Shown here in pieces: positions 1 through 7,608 of a DNA stretch of 15,204 nt. The notes under the pieces are model-generated. The model had not been told where the DNA came from, did not search any database, and was given only the letters and a program-made list of their open reading frames with translations. Within the stretch, counting starts at the first letter, position 1. Each line of letters opens with the position of its first letter. A program made the translations under genes and the position numbers. This stretch comes from CAG-791 sp045113775 (GTDB lineage: Bacteria > Bacillota > Clostridia > Lachnospirales > Lachnospiraceae), in NCBI GenBank assembly GCA_045113775.1, contig JBGUJH010000124.1, forward strand, positions 1 through 15,204, given 5' to 3'.

Positions 1-996
1 ACGCTCAGAGTAGCCGTACTCCTTATAAATATGCATCAATACATCAAATGCATAAACCAAAAAATGACCCGACCCGACACAAGGATCAAAGGTTGACAAT
101 TCCTGTGGCGTAATAGTCTCGTCTACATGCTTGATCTCGCCATCTTTAGGTTTTATAAAGTAGGTCAGCTTGTCTGCCAAGGAGCTGTTCGGATTTCTTT
201 CGATCCAGTACCTACCGACAGAGTTATCGATCAAATAACGCACAACCCAGTCTGTTGTAAAGAGCTGTGTGGCCGCAGGAATCTCTTCTTTTTTGACGAC
301 CTTGCCGTGAAGAGGATCTACGACTTCTTCATGCTTCTCAGAAATATAATACTGATAAAGCCATCCAATAATCTCGATCTGGCCGTTTCCATCTTCGGAG
401 CGTACATCAAAATCATCTTCAGGAATATCCTTGATAAGCCTATCGATCACGCTACCCTCACGGAGCAGGTAGTCTGGGAGCAGCAGCTCAGTGTAGTCCT
501 CAATCCGTTGGAACATCCCCGGTAGGATGCTGTTCAGGGCATTGCACTGTACGATCAACAGATACTTGAACAGTTCCTCGCTCTTGTTTGCGCTCTCCAG
601 CTCATAGACCTTGTTCATGTCCAGACCTTCCAGCTCCAGATGAATGGCCTCCGCAAGGATCTGAGGCTTGAAATTCCCGGCGTCGTTAGTAAACACGCGA
701 ATGTGGGAGGGCAGATAGCCGTTGACCTCCATGAAGCGCAGAGCAGCAAAACGGTTAAACCACGTATAGGCCACTTCCTCCATGACTTGTTCGTAGCCCT
801 TTGTTTTGATTTTTCGAATCAGTGCCTGCCGCTGTCGTTTCTCAACCTGCGACAGCAGATGACCGTTCACGCTCTCCGCGTTCGGGTCACCGGCATCCTT
901 TGCGGTGATCCCATATATCATGGCACGCTGGGAGACACGCTCGATCAGCTCACGTCTTGCCCAGACTGCATATTTCTTGATGGCATTCTTATCCAT
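1..996 (-). CDS. pglX: BREX adenine-specific DNA methyltransferase PglX, N-terminal part (3' end beyond window)
   Basis: PglX methylates adenine in a non-palindromic site so that BREX can tell self from phage DNA. Reading the minus strand from the ATG at 996 gives 332 codons without a stop up to the window edge, so the frame continues outside. A family-typical stretch around residues 242-255 (ATQLFTTDWVVRYL) is followed by SAM-binding motif I, DPCVGSGHF, at residues 304-312. The catalytic (N/D)PPY motif is not reached, since full-length PglX is usually about 1,200 residues. The start is set by GGAGAA just upstream, which overlaps the end of brxC; only 11 bases separate the brxC stop from this ATG, so the genes are cotranscribed. 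Whether the rest is intact, or phase-variable as in some BREX loci, cannot be seen. The family call is firm; the activity is inferred. Confidence 0.95.
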   Translation of the reverse strand, partial: MDKNAIKKYAVWARRELIERVSQRAMIYGITAKDAGDPNAESVNGHLLSQVEKRQRQALIRKIKTKGYEQVMEEVAYTWFNRFAALRFMEVNGYLPSHIRVFTNDAGNFKPQILAEAIHLELEGLDMNKVYELESANKSEELFKYLLIVQCNALNSILPGMFQRIEDYTELLLPDYLLREGSVIDRLIKDIPEDDFDVRSEDGNGQIEIIGWLYQYYISEKHEEVVDPLHGKVVKKEEIPAATQLFTTDWVVRYLIDNSVGRYWIERNPNSSLADKLTYFIKPKDGEIKHVDETITPQELSTFDPCVGSGHFLVYAFDVLMHIYKEYGYSER

Positions 997-1007
997 AGTA
1001 TTCTCCG

Positions 1008-4000
1008 TTAGTTCAGCTTGATGCCATCGCATCCTTTTAGAAGCTGTTTCATGTTTGTACGAATCTTCTCAACGTAGGCGTCGATTTCATCTTCGGACTT
1101 CAGGGTTTTCGCCGGGAACATCGCCTGACGGTGGATGGCCTTGATAACCTCTTTCACAGGAACGACAGGCGGGTCATCGTCTCTCCTTCTCGGAGGCGTG
1201 ACAGGCGGTTCCGGAGGATTAATCACACTCTCAATTCGACTTACAGTCTCATCCTTGTACTGCCAGATCGGTGGCACAAGACCATCCAATAGTGCCAGCG
1301 TCTGATATGAAGCAATTTGCTGCTTTTTCTGCGTAAAATAGTTGTCAGCAGTATTTGAGATACTTCTCGCAGGGCCATTATCCCCAGCTAGCGTATGAAT
1401 CTCCCCCATGCACTGGCGAACAATCTCTAGTAACTCCTCACGCTTGGCATCCAGCATCCTCCCATGAACGTTTTTTACTTCGGCCATAAGGCCGTTAAGC
1501 TCAGGAATACGACCATACTGGAATTTGCCGTCTGTGGGTATAATTGTGATCACTCGGATCTGCTTTAAGGCTTTATCTGCATTCTCGTCTTTGGACAGGT
1601 AATCAAGATCAACACGCAAGTCTTTTTCGTATTTAACGGCCGCATCGAACAAAGCAACCCTTGTTTTAAAGAACTCCTCCACATCCTGCAGCGCATCATG
1701 CATGTCATACAGCGCATCCTCGCGGTCAATGACACGTTGGATCAAAGCTAAATTGTCTTTCTGCTGAGAGAGAATGTCTTTTACCAGGGTTATCGCCTGT
1801 CGGACCTTCAGCTGATCGGGGTACTTGTGTCCCTCGTATCGTGCATCCAGTTCTGTATAGTGTTCCAATTCTCCATTGAATTTCCGGACAATATGCGCGA
1901 TCAATCCATCTTCATCTTCCGGCACATCCATCTCGTCAAAATAGTCACGTAAGAACTCACGGACCTCTCGGATTTTCTGAATGGAGATATTTTGACGTAT
2001 GGATATCGATGTCCTGCCTATTTCACTTTTCTTACGGAGCATATCCGGAAGCTTGGGATTGTCTGGCTGAATCGTTGCACCGCCATATTTAATCGTAACT
2101 TTCTGGTCACGAATCAGCATGGCCACAACAGCTGCTATATCTATCTCACGCCAGCCATTAGGATCCTTCTGGAAGTCGCTCTGCACATCCGACATGGTGG
2201 TCGGAAGGTTCTGATTGAAGTGAATCTCCAGGTACTTCTCTATTTTGGCTGCTGCTTCGCGGTTTGGTTCGGTTCCTGGGAGATACGTCTCTTCCCCATG
2301 CAAGATCTTATATATATCCGCATCCGTCTCTGCAAACTTGGTAATCAGATTAAGGTCTCTATAAACATGGATGACCAGATACTCAAGCGCCTGATCGATC
2401 TTATTCTTGGCGTCATTGCCTTTGATTTCTATATGTTCGCCGTCCACATAGAAGTCTGCATCAACAATCGCTTTCTTGAGATCGTCAGCTGCAGTAAGCT
2501 CATATTTGCCGGCCTCGTCCTGCTGATCGCGGATAATGTCCTGCACGGTCTTGGGAAGCTGCGCCACGTTGCGTTGTTTCACATACTTGCGGATCTTCAT
2601 GGCGCTCTCAATAGACTCGTAGTAAGGATTTTCAGCTAGTACCACGATTGCTTTTCTAGAAGACTCTGTCATCAGCCGCAGCTCATTTTTCTCTGTGGAA
2701 TCAGTGGCCACTGTCAAAATGCGCAGCATCATGCCACCGGTCAGGGCGCCGACCGACTGTCCGTCCACCATTTGGTCAAATGCAAAGTCATACTTACCAT
2801 AGCGGAACTTCTTTGTGGTATAGATATCCGCAAAGATCATCTGGGCAATGCGGCCCACGATGTCCGCAGTCGCCACAGGGGTATTCTTAATTTCAAGCTG
2901 AATGTCTTGTTCCTCATCGGTCAGGAAGTTATAGGTATCACCAGTACGCCCAATATAATTCTGGCTCATCAGACGGTCCAGTGATCCGCGCACCTGCTCA
3001 CGCATGGTGATCTTGTCCAGCCGAATATCATCTGCCATCAGAATGACGATGTTGTCCAGATTGGCTTTTACATCATCCACATAGCGGACCAGATACAGAA
3101 GTTTCAGGACATCTACGTCCTGCTGATCGATGCCATTACCGTCATAGGCAGCGCGCTCGCAGCGCTCGATCACACGTCGAATAGAGCTGTCCAGGAAGGT
3201 ATGAACAGTATCATAGAAAAGATAGAACGGTGCCAGTGCATACTCGTCCTTATCCTGTATCTTCTGCGCAGCCTCCTGGAAGCCGGACAACATGGACCGC
3301 TCGCCACCAGATAGGTGCTTACCGGAATTGCCATGTTTGCGGATCTCGGCAAAAACCTTCTGCATGAGAATGAACTGATACGGCACAAAGGGGAAGTTCT
3401 TTGCAAACTCACCGGGGCCATTATACCCTTTGATATCCAAAATAGCGTCAGTGAAGGAAAACAGATTCCTCAGCACAGAGTCATTAAGCGCATATACCTG
3501 TTCCAGCTCGCGCTCAGCCACATCTGTCTTTTGAAGGATACGCTTCTGAATAACTTCATCTGCAGAGGAAGAAGAAAGGGACAGGCGAGTCTTAAATCGA
3601 GCCTGTATGCGGGAGAACTCATTCTCGCGGGCCTTGATAATCTCATCAATGGCTTCCTGGCCTGTACAGACAACCCATACCTTTCCCATGCACTCACTAC
3701 CGATCTTCTCCACAAGGGACTGGAGATTGATGAGTAGATCTGTGTCGCCGCCGACATACTGTCCAACCTCATCGATCATGAACAAAAGCCGGAAATCACG
3801 AGGCTGTGCATCCACATATTCCTTGATCTCAGAAACCAGCTGCGCTATCGAGGTCTCAATGGTCTCGCTGCCATTGAACCAGTTGCTGGCGGCCTGCTCG
3901 CTCATGCCGAGCACTTCCTGCATGGTGGCCACAATATCATCCTCGAAGAATGCATAGGCATCGCGGGACTCCAGCCATGAGGCGCCGTTCTTCTCTTCGA

Positions 4001-4550
4001 ATACGCGGTGGAACTCCTCCGTTTTTCCCTTCTTGGCGACGAACTGCTCCAGCTTGGCGACCTTAAGGTTCTCGCCATAGAAGCCGAGGTAGTTATAGAA
4101 CATCTTAGCAAAAACGCGCAGTACTGCTGTTTTGTCTTTATTGATTGATCCTTCAATATCAATATTGAAAAGAATCGTGTCCGCCTGTCCCTTGGTGGCC
4201 CGATCGATCAGCATGAAGGTGGCCGGATCGTCAGCAAACTTTGCCCGGAAGCGCTCCACAGTCTTTATGCCCTGTACCTCTTTGTTCTCCAGGATGTAAG
4301 ACAGCATTTTCAGGAAGTGGGATTTACCACTTCCAAAGAAGCCGGAAATCCATACGCCGATATCCGCCGTCTCTTCATCCAGTGACTCAATATAGTTATT
4401 GAAGAAAGTGATAAAGTGCTTCTTCAGTTCTCTTGTGATAACATACTCATTCAGTTCCTGTACAAGTACGCTGCTCTCATCCTGATCGACCTTGACAACG
4501 CCATTGATCTTACGATTGATGTCGTCCTGGAACATCGATTGAATTCTCAT
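1008..4550 (-). CDS. brxC: BREX system P-loop ATPase BrxC
   Basis: BrxC is the large ATPase of the BREX complex, needed for both phage exclusion and methylation. The 1180-residue product has the usual family length (about 1,200). It opens with the family-typical pattern ending in INGVVKVDQ (residues 11-23). Walker A, GFFGSGKS, is at residues 70-77, and Walker B, a hydrophobic run ending in IDE, is at residues 255-261. A following Arg-rich stretch (SRIQARFKTRLS) could contribute a sensor or finger arginine. The C-terminal third is charged and helical, with a proline-rich linker (PPEPPVTPPRRR) shortly before the end. GGGGGAG about 7 bases upstream supports the ATG at 4550. It starts 14 bases after the brxB stop and ends 11 bases before pglX, as expected in an operon. 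No frameshift or missing motif was seen. Confidence 0.96.
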   Translation of the reverse strand: MRIQSMFQDDINRKINGVVKVDQDESSVLVQELNEYVITRELKKHFITFFNNYIESLDEETADIGVWISGFFGSGKSHFLKMLSYILENKEVQGIKTVERFRAKFADDPATFMLIDRATKGQADTILFNIDIEGSINKDKTAVLRVFAKMFYNYLGFYGENLKVAKLEQFVAKKGKTEEFHRVFEEKNGASWLESRDAYAFFEDDIVATMQEVLGMSEQAASNWFNGSETIETSIAQLVSEIKEYVDAQPRDFRLLFMIDEVGQYVGGDTDLLINLQSLVEKIGSECMGKVWVVCTGQEAIDEIIKARENEFSRIQARFKTRLSLSSSSADEVIQKRILQKTDVAERELEQVYALNDSVLRNLFSFTDAILDIKGYNGPGEFAKNFPFVPYQFILMQKVFAEIRKHGNSGKHLSGGERSMLSGFQEAAQKIQDKDEYALAPFYLFYDTVHTFLDSSIRRVIERCERAAYDGNGIDQQDVDVLKLLYLVRYVDDVKANLDNIVILMADDIRLDKITMREQVRGSLDRLMSQNYIGRTGDTYNFLTDEEQDIQLEIKNTPVATADIVGRIAQMIFADIYTTKKFRYGKYDFAFDQMVDGQSVGALTGGMMLRILTVATDSTEKNELRLMTESSRKAIVVLAENPYYESIESAMKIRKYVKQRNVAQLPKTVQDIIRDQQDEAGKYELTAADDLKKAIVDADFYVDGEHIEIKGNDAKNKIDQALEYLVIHVYRDLNLITKFAETDADIYKILHGEETYLPGTEPNREAAAKIEKYLEIHFNQNLPTTMSDVQSDFQKDPNGWREIDIAAVVAMLIRDQKVTIKYGGATIQPDNPKLPDMLRKKSEIGRTSISIRQNISIQKIREVREFLRDYFDEMDVPEDEDGLIAHIVRKFNGELEHYTELDARYEGHKYPDQLKVRQAITLVKDILSQQKDNLALIQRVIDREDALYDMHDALQDVEEFFKTRVALFDAAVKYEKDLRVDLDYLSKDENADKALKQIRVITIIPTDGKFQYGRIPELNGLMAEVKNVHGRMLDAKREELLEIVRQCMGEIHTLAGDNGPARSISNTADNYFTQKKQQIASYQTLALLDGLVPPIWQYKDETVSRIESVINPPEPPVTPPRRRDDDPPVVPVKEVIKAIHRQAMFPAKTLKSEDEIDAYVEKIRTNMKQLLKGCDGIKLN

Positions 4551-4564
4551 GCTGTAACTCCCCC

Positions 4565-5131
4565 TTATATCACATTGAACGCCCTGTAGTACGGATTCGG
4601 CGTCAGCTTATCAAACAGTTTCACGTAGCGGCCATCAAAGGTACCCGGATACATCACCAGCACGGGGACATCCGAGAAATACGGCTGCATGGCATCCAGA
4701 AGTGCATGAACCCGGATGAAAGGAAATGCCTCTCCGACTCCTGTAATCAGTATCACATCTCCCGGCTGGTGCGGTTCATACTGCATCTTCTTAATGAATG
4801 CGGTGTTATTCGCCAGACGTTTCATCTGGTCCAGTACAAACTGTTTCCCCTTTTTCTCCTCCTGCTGTGCAACGCGGTCAGTAATGCGCTTATCATCCAA
4901 GATGGAGAGAAACACTCTGTACAGGTTATATTCGATCAGATGGCAGTTCAGACTCTGATCGCATGTCAGCTTCTCCGTAAAGTGCCGGATGGCCATCTCA
5001 TCCTTCGGATCGTAGCAGAAGATCCGAATATTTACTTCATTACTGAGGCCCTTGCCTTCCTGGAAATCACGGTCCTGTATTAAGGTCCGCAGATTGTCCA
5101 GCCGTTCCATGATATTGCTCTTCTTTTGCAT
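4565..5131 (-). CDS. brxB: BREX protein BrxB (DUF1788 family)
   Basis: BrxB is a small BREX core protein of the DUF1788 family, thought to act as a scaffold or assembly partner within the complex; its biochemical activity is not established. The product is 188 residues, close to the family's usual size of about 190-200. Family-like features are GKGLSNEV near residues 26-33, a hydrophobic strand VILITGVG in the second half, and the C-terminal signature PGTFDGRYVKLFDK...YYRAF. The ribosome binding site of the first ATG is poor (GGACGGGTG). A second in-frame ATG at 5110 (residue 8) is an alternative, and the homology-like region begins only after it, so the true N-terminus is uncertain by seven residues. 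The gene lies 35 bases after brxA and 14 bases before brxC. Confidence 0.93.
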   Translation of the reverse strand: MQKKSNIMERLDNLRTLIQDRDFQEGKGLSNEVNIRIFCYDPKDEMAIRHFTEKLTCDQSLNCHLIEYNLYRVFLSILDDKRITDRVAQQEEKKGKQFVLDQMKRLANNTAFIKKMQYEPHQPGDVILITGVGEAFPFIRVHALLDAMQPYFSDVPVLVMYPGTFDGRYVKLFDKLTPNPYYRAFNVI

Positions 5132-5166
5132 ATGACACCCGTCCGTTTATAATTTTCCAATTCTTA

Positions 5167-5784
5167 TCAAAAGCAGTTAAAAGCTGCCAACGCCAGTTCT
5201 TCCCCGTTGTTGCGGATCGCATTTTCAAGAACATGGCTTAATAATACCGGCTGCAGCTTATTGGACCTGCCGCCCTCAATGTACTCATTTTCAATGAGGA
5301 CTCTCATGAGCACCGATCCTATTTTCTTTACTGTAGTTTCAGACCAGGAAGCAACCAGGTCGTCCTGTTCCTGAAGCTGCATGAAGAAAACGTTGATATC
5401 CCGCCTGCTGAATGAATAATCCTGCTGACGATATTTTGCACCGATCACAGTGATCATGAAGTCCCAGATCAGCCGGTACTGCTTCATCATTGCATATAGG
5501 CATACCTGCTTAGAGGTATCCAAGTCCTGTGTTGCGATCGCATCCACCAAGTCAGGATCATTCATCGCATACAGTCTTCGGATACATGCCCCGGCAGTCT
5601 GCTTAATTGTTTTTTCTGTGGGATATTGAAATAGATTCTCTTCGACGATCCTTTTCAGAATCTCTTCATCCGAAAGGCCCTCTCTCATAAGACGCGCAGT
5701 GGTACGCATCTCATAAAACAGGAACTGTTCCCTGGTAATAGAACCCGCACCATAATACGGGCTTTCAGATATTGATAGGGGCAT
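5167..5784 (-). CDS. brxA: BREX protein BrxA (DUF1819 family), start corrected to internal ATG
   Basis: BrxA is a small helical core BREX protein of the DUF1819 family, reported to bind DNA, and normally the first gene of the operon. The frame is open up to an ATG at 5880 (237 residues). I place the start at the ATG at 5784 (205 residues), for three reasons. First, GGAGG lies five bases upstream of it (5790-5794), while the 5880 ATG has no ribosome binding site. Second, a good promoter lies between the two ATGs. Third, 205 residues matches the family length of about 200, and the family-like part begins at ITREQFLFYEMRTTARLM. Other typical parts are EENLFQYPTEKTIKQ and the Tyr/Arg-rich LYAMMKQYRLIWDFM. 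brxB follows after 35 bases. Confidence 0.93.
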   Translation of the reverse strand: MPLSISESPYYGAGSITREQFLFYEMRTTARLMREGLSDEEILKRIVEENLFQYPTEKTIKQTAGACIRRLYAMNDPDLVDAIATQDLDTSKQVCLYAMMKQYRLIWDFMITVIGAKYRQQDYSFSRRDINVFFMQLQEQDDLVASWSETTVKKIGSVLMRVLIENEYIEGGRSNKLQPVLLSHVLENAIRNNGEELALAAFNCF

Positions 5785-5818
5785 AATGACCTCCACAAAT
5801 TCGTAATTCGGCATTATC

Positions 5819-5847
5819 ATTATAGCCCCAAACAGAAGTGTATTCCA
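5819..5847 (-). promoter_or_regulatory. Likely sigma-A-type promoter of the BREX operon
   Basis: On the minus strand there is a perfect -10 box TATAAT (5819-5824) with a weak -35 TGGAAT (5842-5847, three of six consensus bases) at 17 bases. Transcription would start near 5812, giving a leader of about 28 bases that carries the GGAGG of brxA. It lies just downstream of the terminator at 5903-5949, where the next transcription unit would be expected to begin. No operator was recognised. The -10 and context are seen; promoter activity is inferred. Confidence 0.6.
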
Positions 5848-5895
5848 TGATAAGATTTTCGGCTCGCGGTACTTGGCCATGTTTTGGGCTATGAA

Positions 5896-5949
5896 TAAAA
5901 AAGGGATTTTGGAACTTCATCAACAATAGATGATAGCTACCAAAATCCC
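5896..5949 (-). terminator. Rho-independent terminator after the SPFH/zinc-ribbon cassette
   Basis: GGGATTTTGG (5903-5912) and CCAAAATCCC (5940-5949) form a perfect 10-bp stem. An inner 5-bp stem, TCATC/GATGA (5917-5921 with 5929-5933), gives a stacked hairpin. On the minus strand the stem is followed directly by a run of six T. It lies 64 bases past the stop at 6014 and before the brxA promoter, so it should separate the upstream cassette from BREX. Confidence 0.8.
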
Positions 5950-6013
5950 ACGCTTCATAATTCTACATCTAACAGCACCCAGAACAATTATAATCCATGG
6001 GCGCTGTCAATAA

Positions 6014-7150
6014 TCATCTGTCTTTATTTAGTTCTATATCAATTTCACTAATCCGTTTGTCTATTGCATTAAGCCTGAACCGAAGAGGTGCAACGTTTTT
6101 GTCATGCTCTTCCTTCTGGGCGTTCACCATCTTATTGATTTCTACTGCACGTCTATTCAAAGCATCGATCTGTTCCTGTAGCGCTTTCTTCTCTTTCCCC
6201 TTAAAGAAGCCAAGAGAGTTCTTTCGACTTGTAAGATCCGCTATCTCTTGTTGAACACTTTCATATTCGACAACAGCCGGAAGCTCATTCTCCTGCCGCT
6301 TTAACGCAGCTATTTGTTCGTTTAACGGAGCTTTTTCAGATGACAACTGTGCTTTCTCTTCTTCTAGTTTTTTCTTCTCATCCGCATGCTCTTGCCAGTA
6401 CTCTTCATTCTTCTTAATCTGCACAGCCCTCAATTTGGGTGCCAATTCATCTAGTTGCTTCTGCGGAATCTTTGCATAAGGTTTTGAAAGATAAAATGAA
6501 TTGCATAAAACCACAGCGCTCTCGTAAATTTGTTTGGCGAGTGCTAAATCATTGAAAATCTGCTCTGCCATTATTCCCGCACCACCTACAGTTGTTAAAG
6601 CAGCTGCTGCTCTGTCTCGAAAGTCATTAACTTTATTGGAATAATCTGCATCGTTATAAGCGTTTACGGAAGCATTAAAAAGCATAGTCCCTATCGCTGC
6701 CGCTCTTAATAGGAATTCCGTGTATGCTGCCTTTTGTGCTTCCTTTGGAACATAATCAACGATCAGTTTGCTAACTGATTCCAAACAATTAGTAACAGAA
6801 TTTGCCGCGGATTCAATCTGTCCTATTCGACAATTTGCTGCCGTGTAATATACTCCATAAAATGCAGCCTCCCAACTATGAGGATCTTCAATACGTATTT
6901 CAGCATAGTACTTTGCTGCATCAGCAGCATTTTCATCGTTTTTTGCTCGACGGGCTAATGTATACAGATTATTCAGCTTCTCAGATGTATCAACTTTGAC
7001 TGTACTTCCTGACACATCTACCTTTCCCTCGATCATCATTTTTCTAGCTTCTTCAACAGTATACTTACAGCCACAAGTCTGACAAACAAATACGCCGCCA
7101 TCTTTTATTAAGTCTGTTCCCCCACACATCTCGCATACTAGTTGTTTCAT
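6014..7150 (-). CDS. Zinc-ribbon protein with C-terminal coiled coil
   Basis: The function is unknown. From the ATG at 7150 the product is 378 residues. The N-terminus is a TFIIB-like zinc ribbon with CEMC at residues 6-9 and CQTC at residues 23-26. A helical, possibly TPR-like region follows (roughly residues 55-235, rich in Ala and Tyr). The last ~135 residues are highly charged Glu/Lys-rich helix, predicted by eye as a long coiled coil. No signal peptide or membrane segment is seen. The frame is open upstream to 7276, but AGGAGG lies about 11 bases before 7150 and the longer start would overlap the previous gene by 88 bases, so 7150 is chosen. It is the last gene of a three-gene set and ends before a terminator. 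Similar zinc-ribbon proteins in Clostridia often neighbour SPFH proteins, so a scaffold or sensor role at the membrane is an inference only. Confidence 0.85.
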   Translation of the reverse strand: MKQLVCEMCGGTDLIKDGGVFVCQTCGCKYTVEEARKMMIEGKVDVSGSTVKVDTSEKLNNLYTLARRAKNDENAADAAKYYAEIRIEDPHSWEAAFYGVYYTAANCRIGQIESAANSVTNCLESVSKLIVDYVPKEAQKAAYTEFLLRAAAIGTMLFNASVNAYNDADYSNKVNDFRDRAAAALTTVGGAGIMAEQIFNDLALAKQIYESAVVLCNSFYLSKPYAKIPQKQLDELAPKLRAVQIKKNEEYWQEHADEKKKLEEEKAQLSSEKAPLNEQIAALKRQENELPAVVEYESVQQEIADLTSRKNSLGFFKGKEKKALQEQIDALNRRAVEINKMVNAQKEEHDKNVAPLRFRLNAIDKRISEIDIELNKDR

Positions 7151-7188
7151 GATCTTGTATTCCTCCTCTTGTAATATAATAAATGTGT

Positions 7189-7608
7189 TTAAAGCACTGT
7201 ATGGTGATCCTTTTGTCTGGAATCTACACGCTTCGCATGGTTGTTTGCAATTAAAGTGGAAAGTATCAACGCCCACATAATAATCAATAATATAAGATTA
7301 ACTGTCAATGTAACCTTGAATGAAAAGTGTTCTCCTAGTGCCACTACCACTGCACAAAGAATAAGCTGGGCAATAAGATAGCCAGCTGACACTGTCATGG
7401 CCGGTGAGTGGTAAGCCATATCATTTGGTTCATTACTACTTCTGAATATAATAAACCAGAAAATTAAAGTTGAAAAAAACGCGAACACATCAAAGCCCAG
7501 CATAACAAAGATGCTATTTGTATATTGGCTTGGAATGACAAGTAATAAGAATACGGAAAAAGCAAATACTAGGCCCCATACTCCTATGCCAATTATTTTT
7601 TTTTGCAT
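7189..7608 (-). CDS. Small four-helix integral membrane protein, unknown function
   Basis: The 139-residue product contains four clear hydrophobic segments at about residues 5-26, 32-55, 71-92 and 98-121. Short polar loops separate them, and the tail is basic and His-rich (NHAKRVDSRQKDHH). I do not recognise the family. The start is the ATG at 7608, not the upstream in-frame ATG at 7635, because GGAGGAA sits seven bases before it. That ATG overlaps the stop of the preceding SPFH gene by one base (TAATG), a sign of translational coupling. A partnership with the SPFH protein, whose relatives often organise membrane proteins, is therefore likely but unproven. The next gene starts 38 bases downstream. 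Confidence 0.8.
   Translation of the reverse strand: MQKKIIGIGVWGLVFAFSVFLLLVIPSQYTNSIFVMLGFDVFAFFSTLIFWFIIFRSSNEPNDMAYHSPAMTVSAGYLIAQLILCAVVVALGEHFSFKVTLTVNLILLIIMWALILSTLIANNHAKRVDSRQKDHHTVL

Noticed and set aside
127..1011. Two plus-strand frames at the left edge
   Set aside because: They are antisense to pglX, which is clearly coding on the minus strand from 996 to the edge although it has no stop in the window.
1992..2639. Plus-strand frame of 215 codons inside brxC
   Set aside because: It is antisense to brxC, with no ribosome binding site or recognisable motif, and brxC has intact family features throughout.
5108..5110. Alternative ATG start for brxB
   Set aside because: Neither this ATG nor the one at 5131 has a clear ribosome binding site, so the longer form was kept and the ambiguity noted.
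5987..6010. TTGACA and TATAAT on the minus strand after the zinc-ribbon gene, suggesting a small RNA ending at the 5903-5949 hairpin
   Set aside because: The two perfect boxes are only 12 bases apart, too close for a standard promoter, and no other -35 fits the TATAAT.
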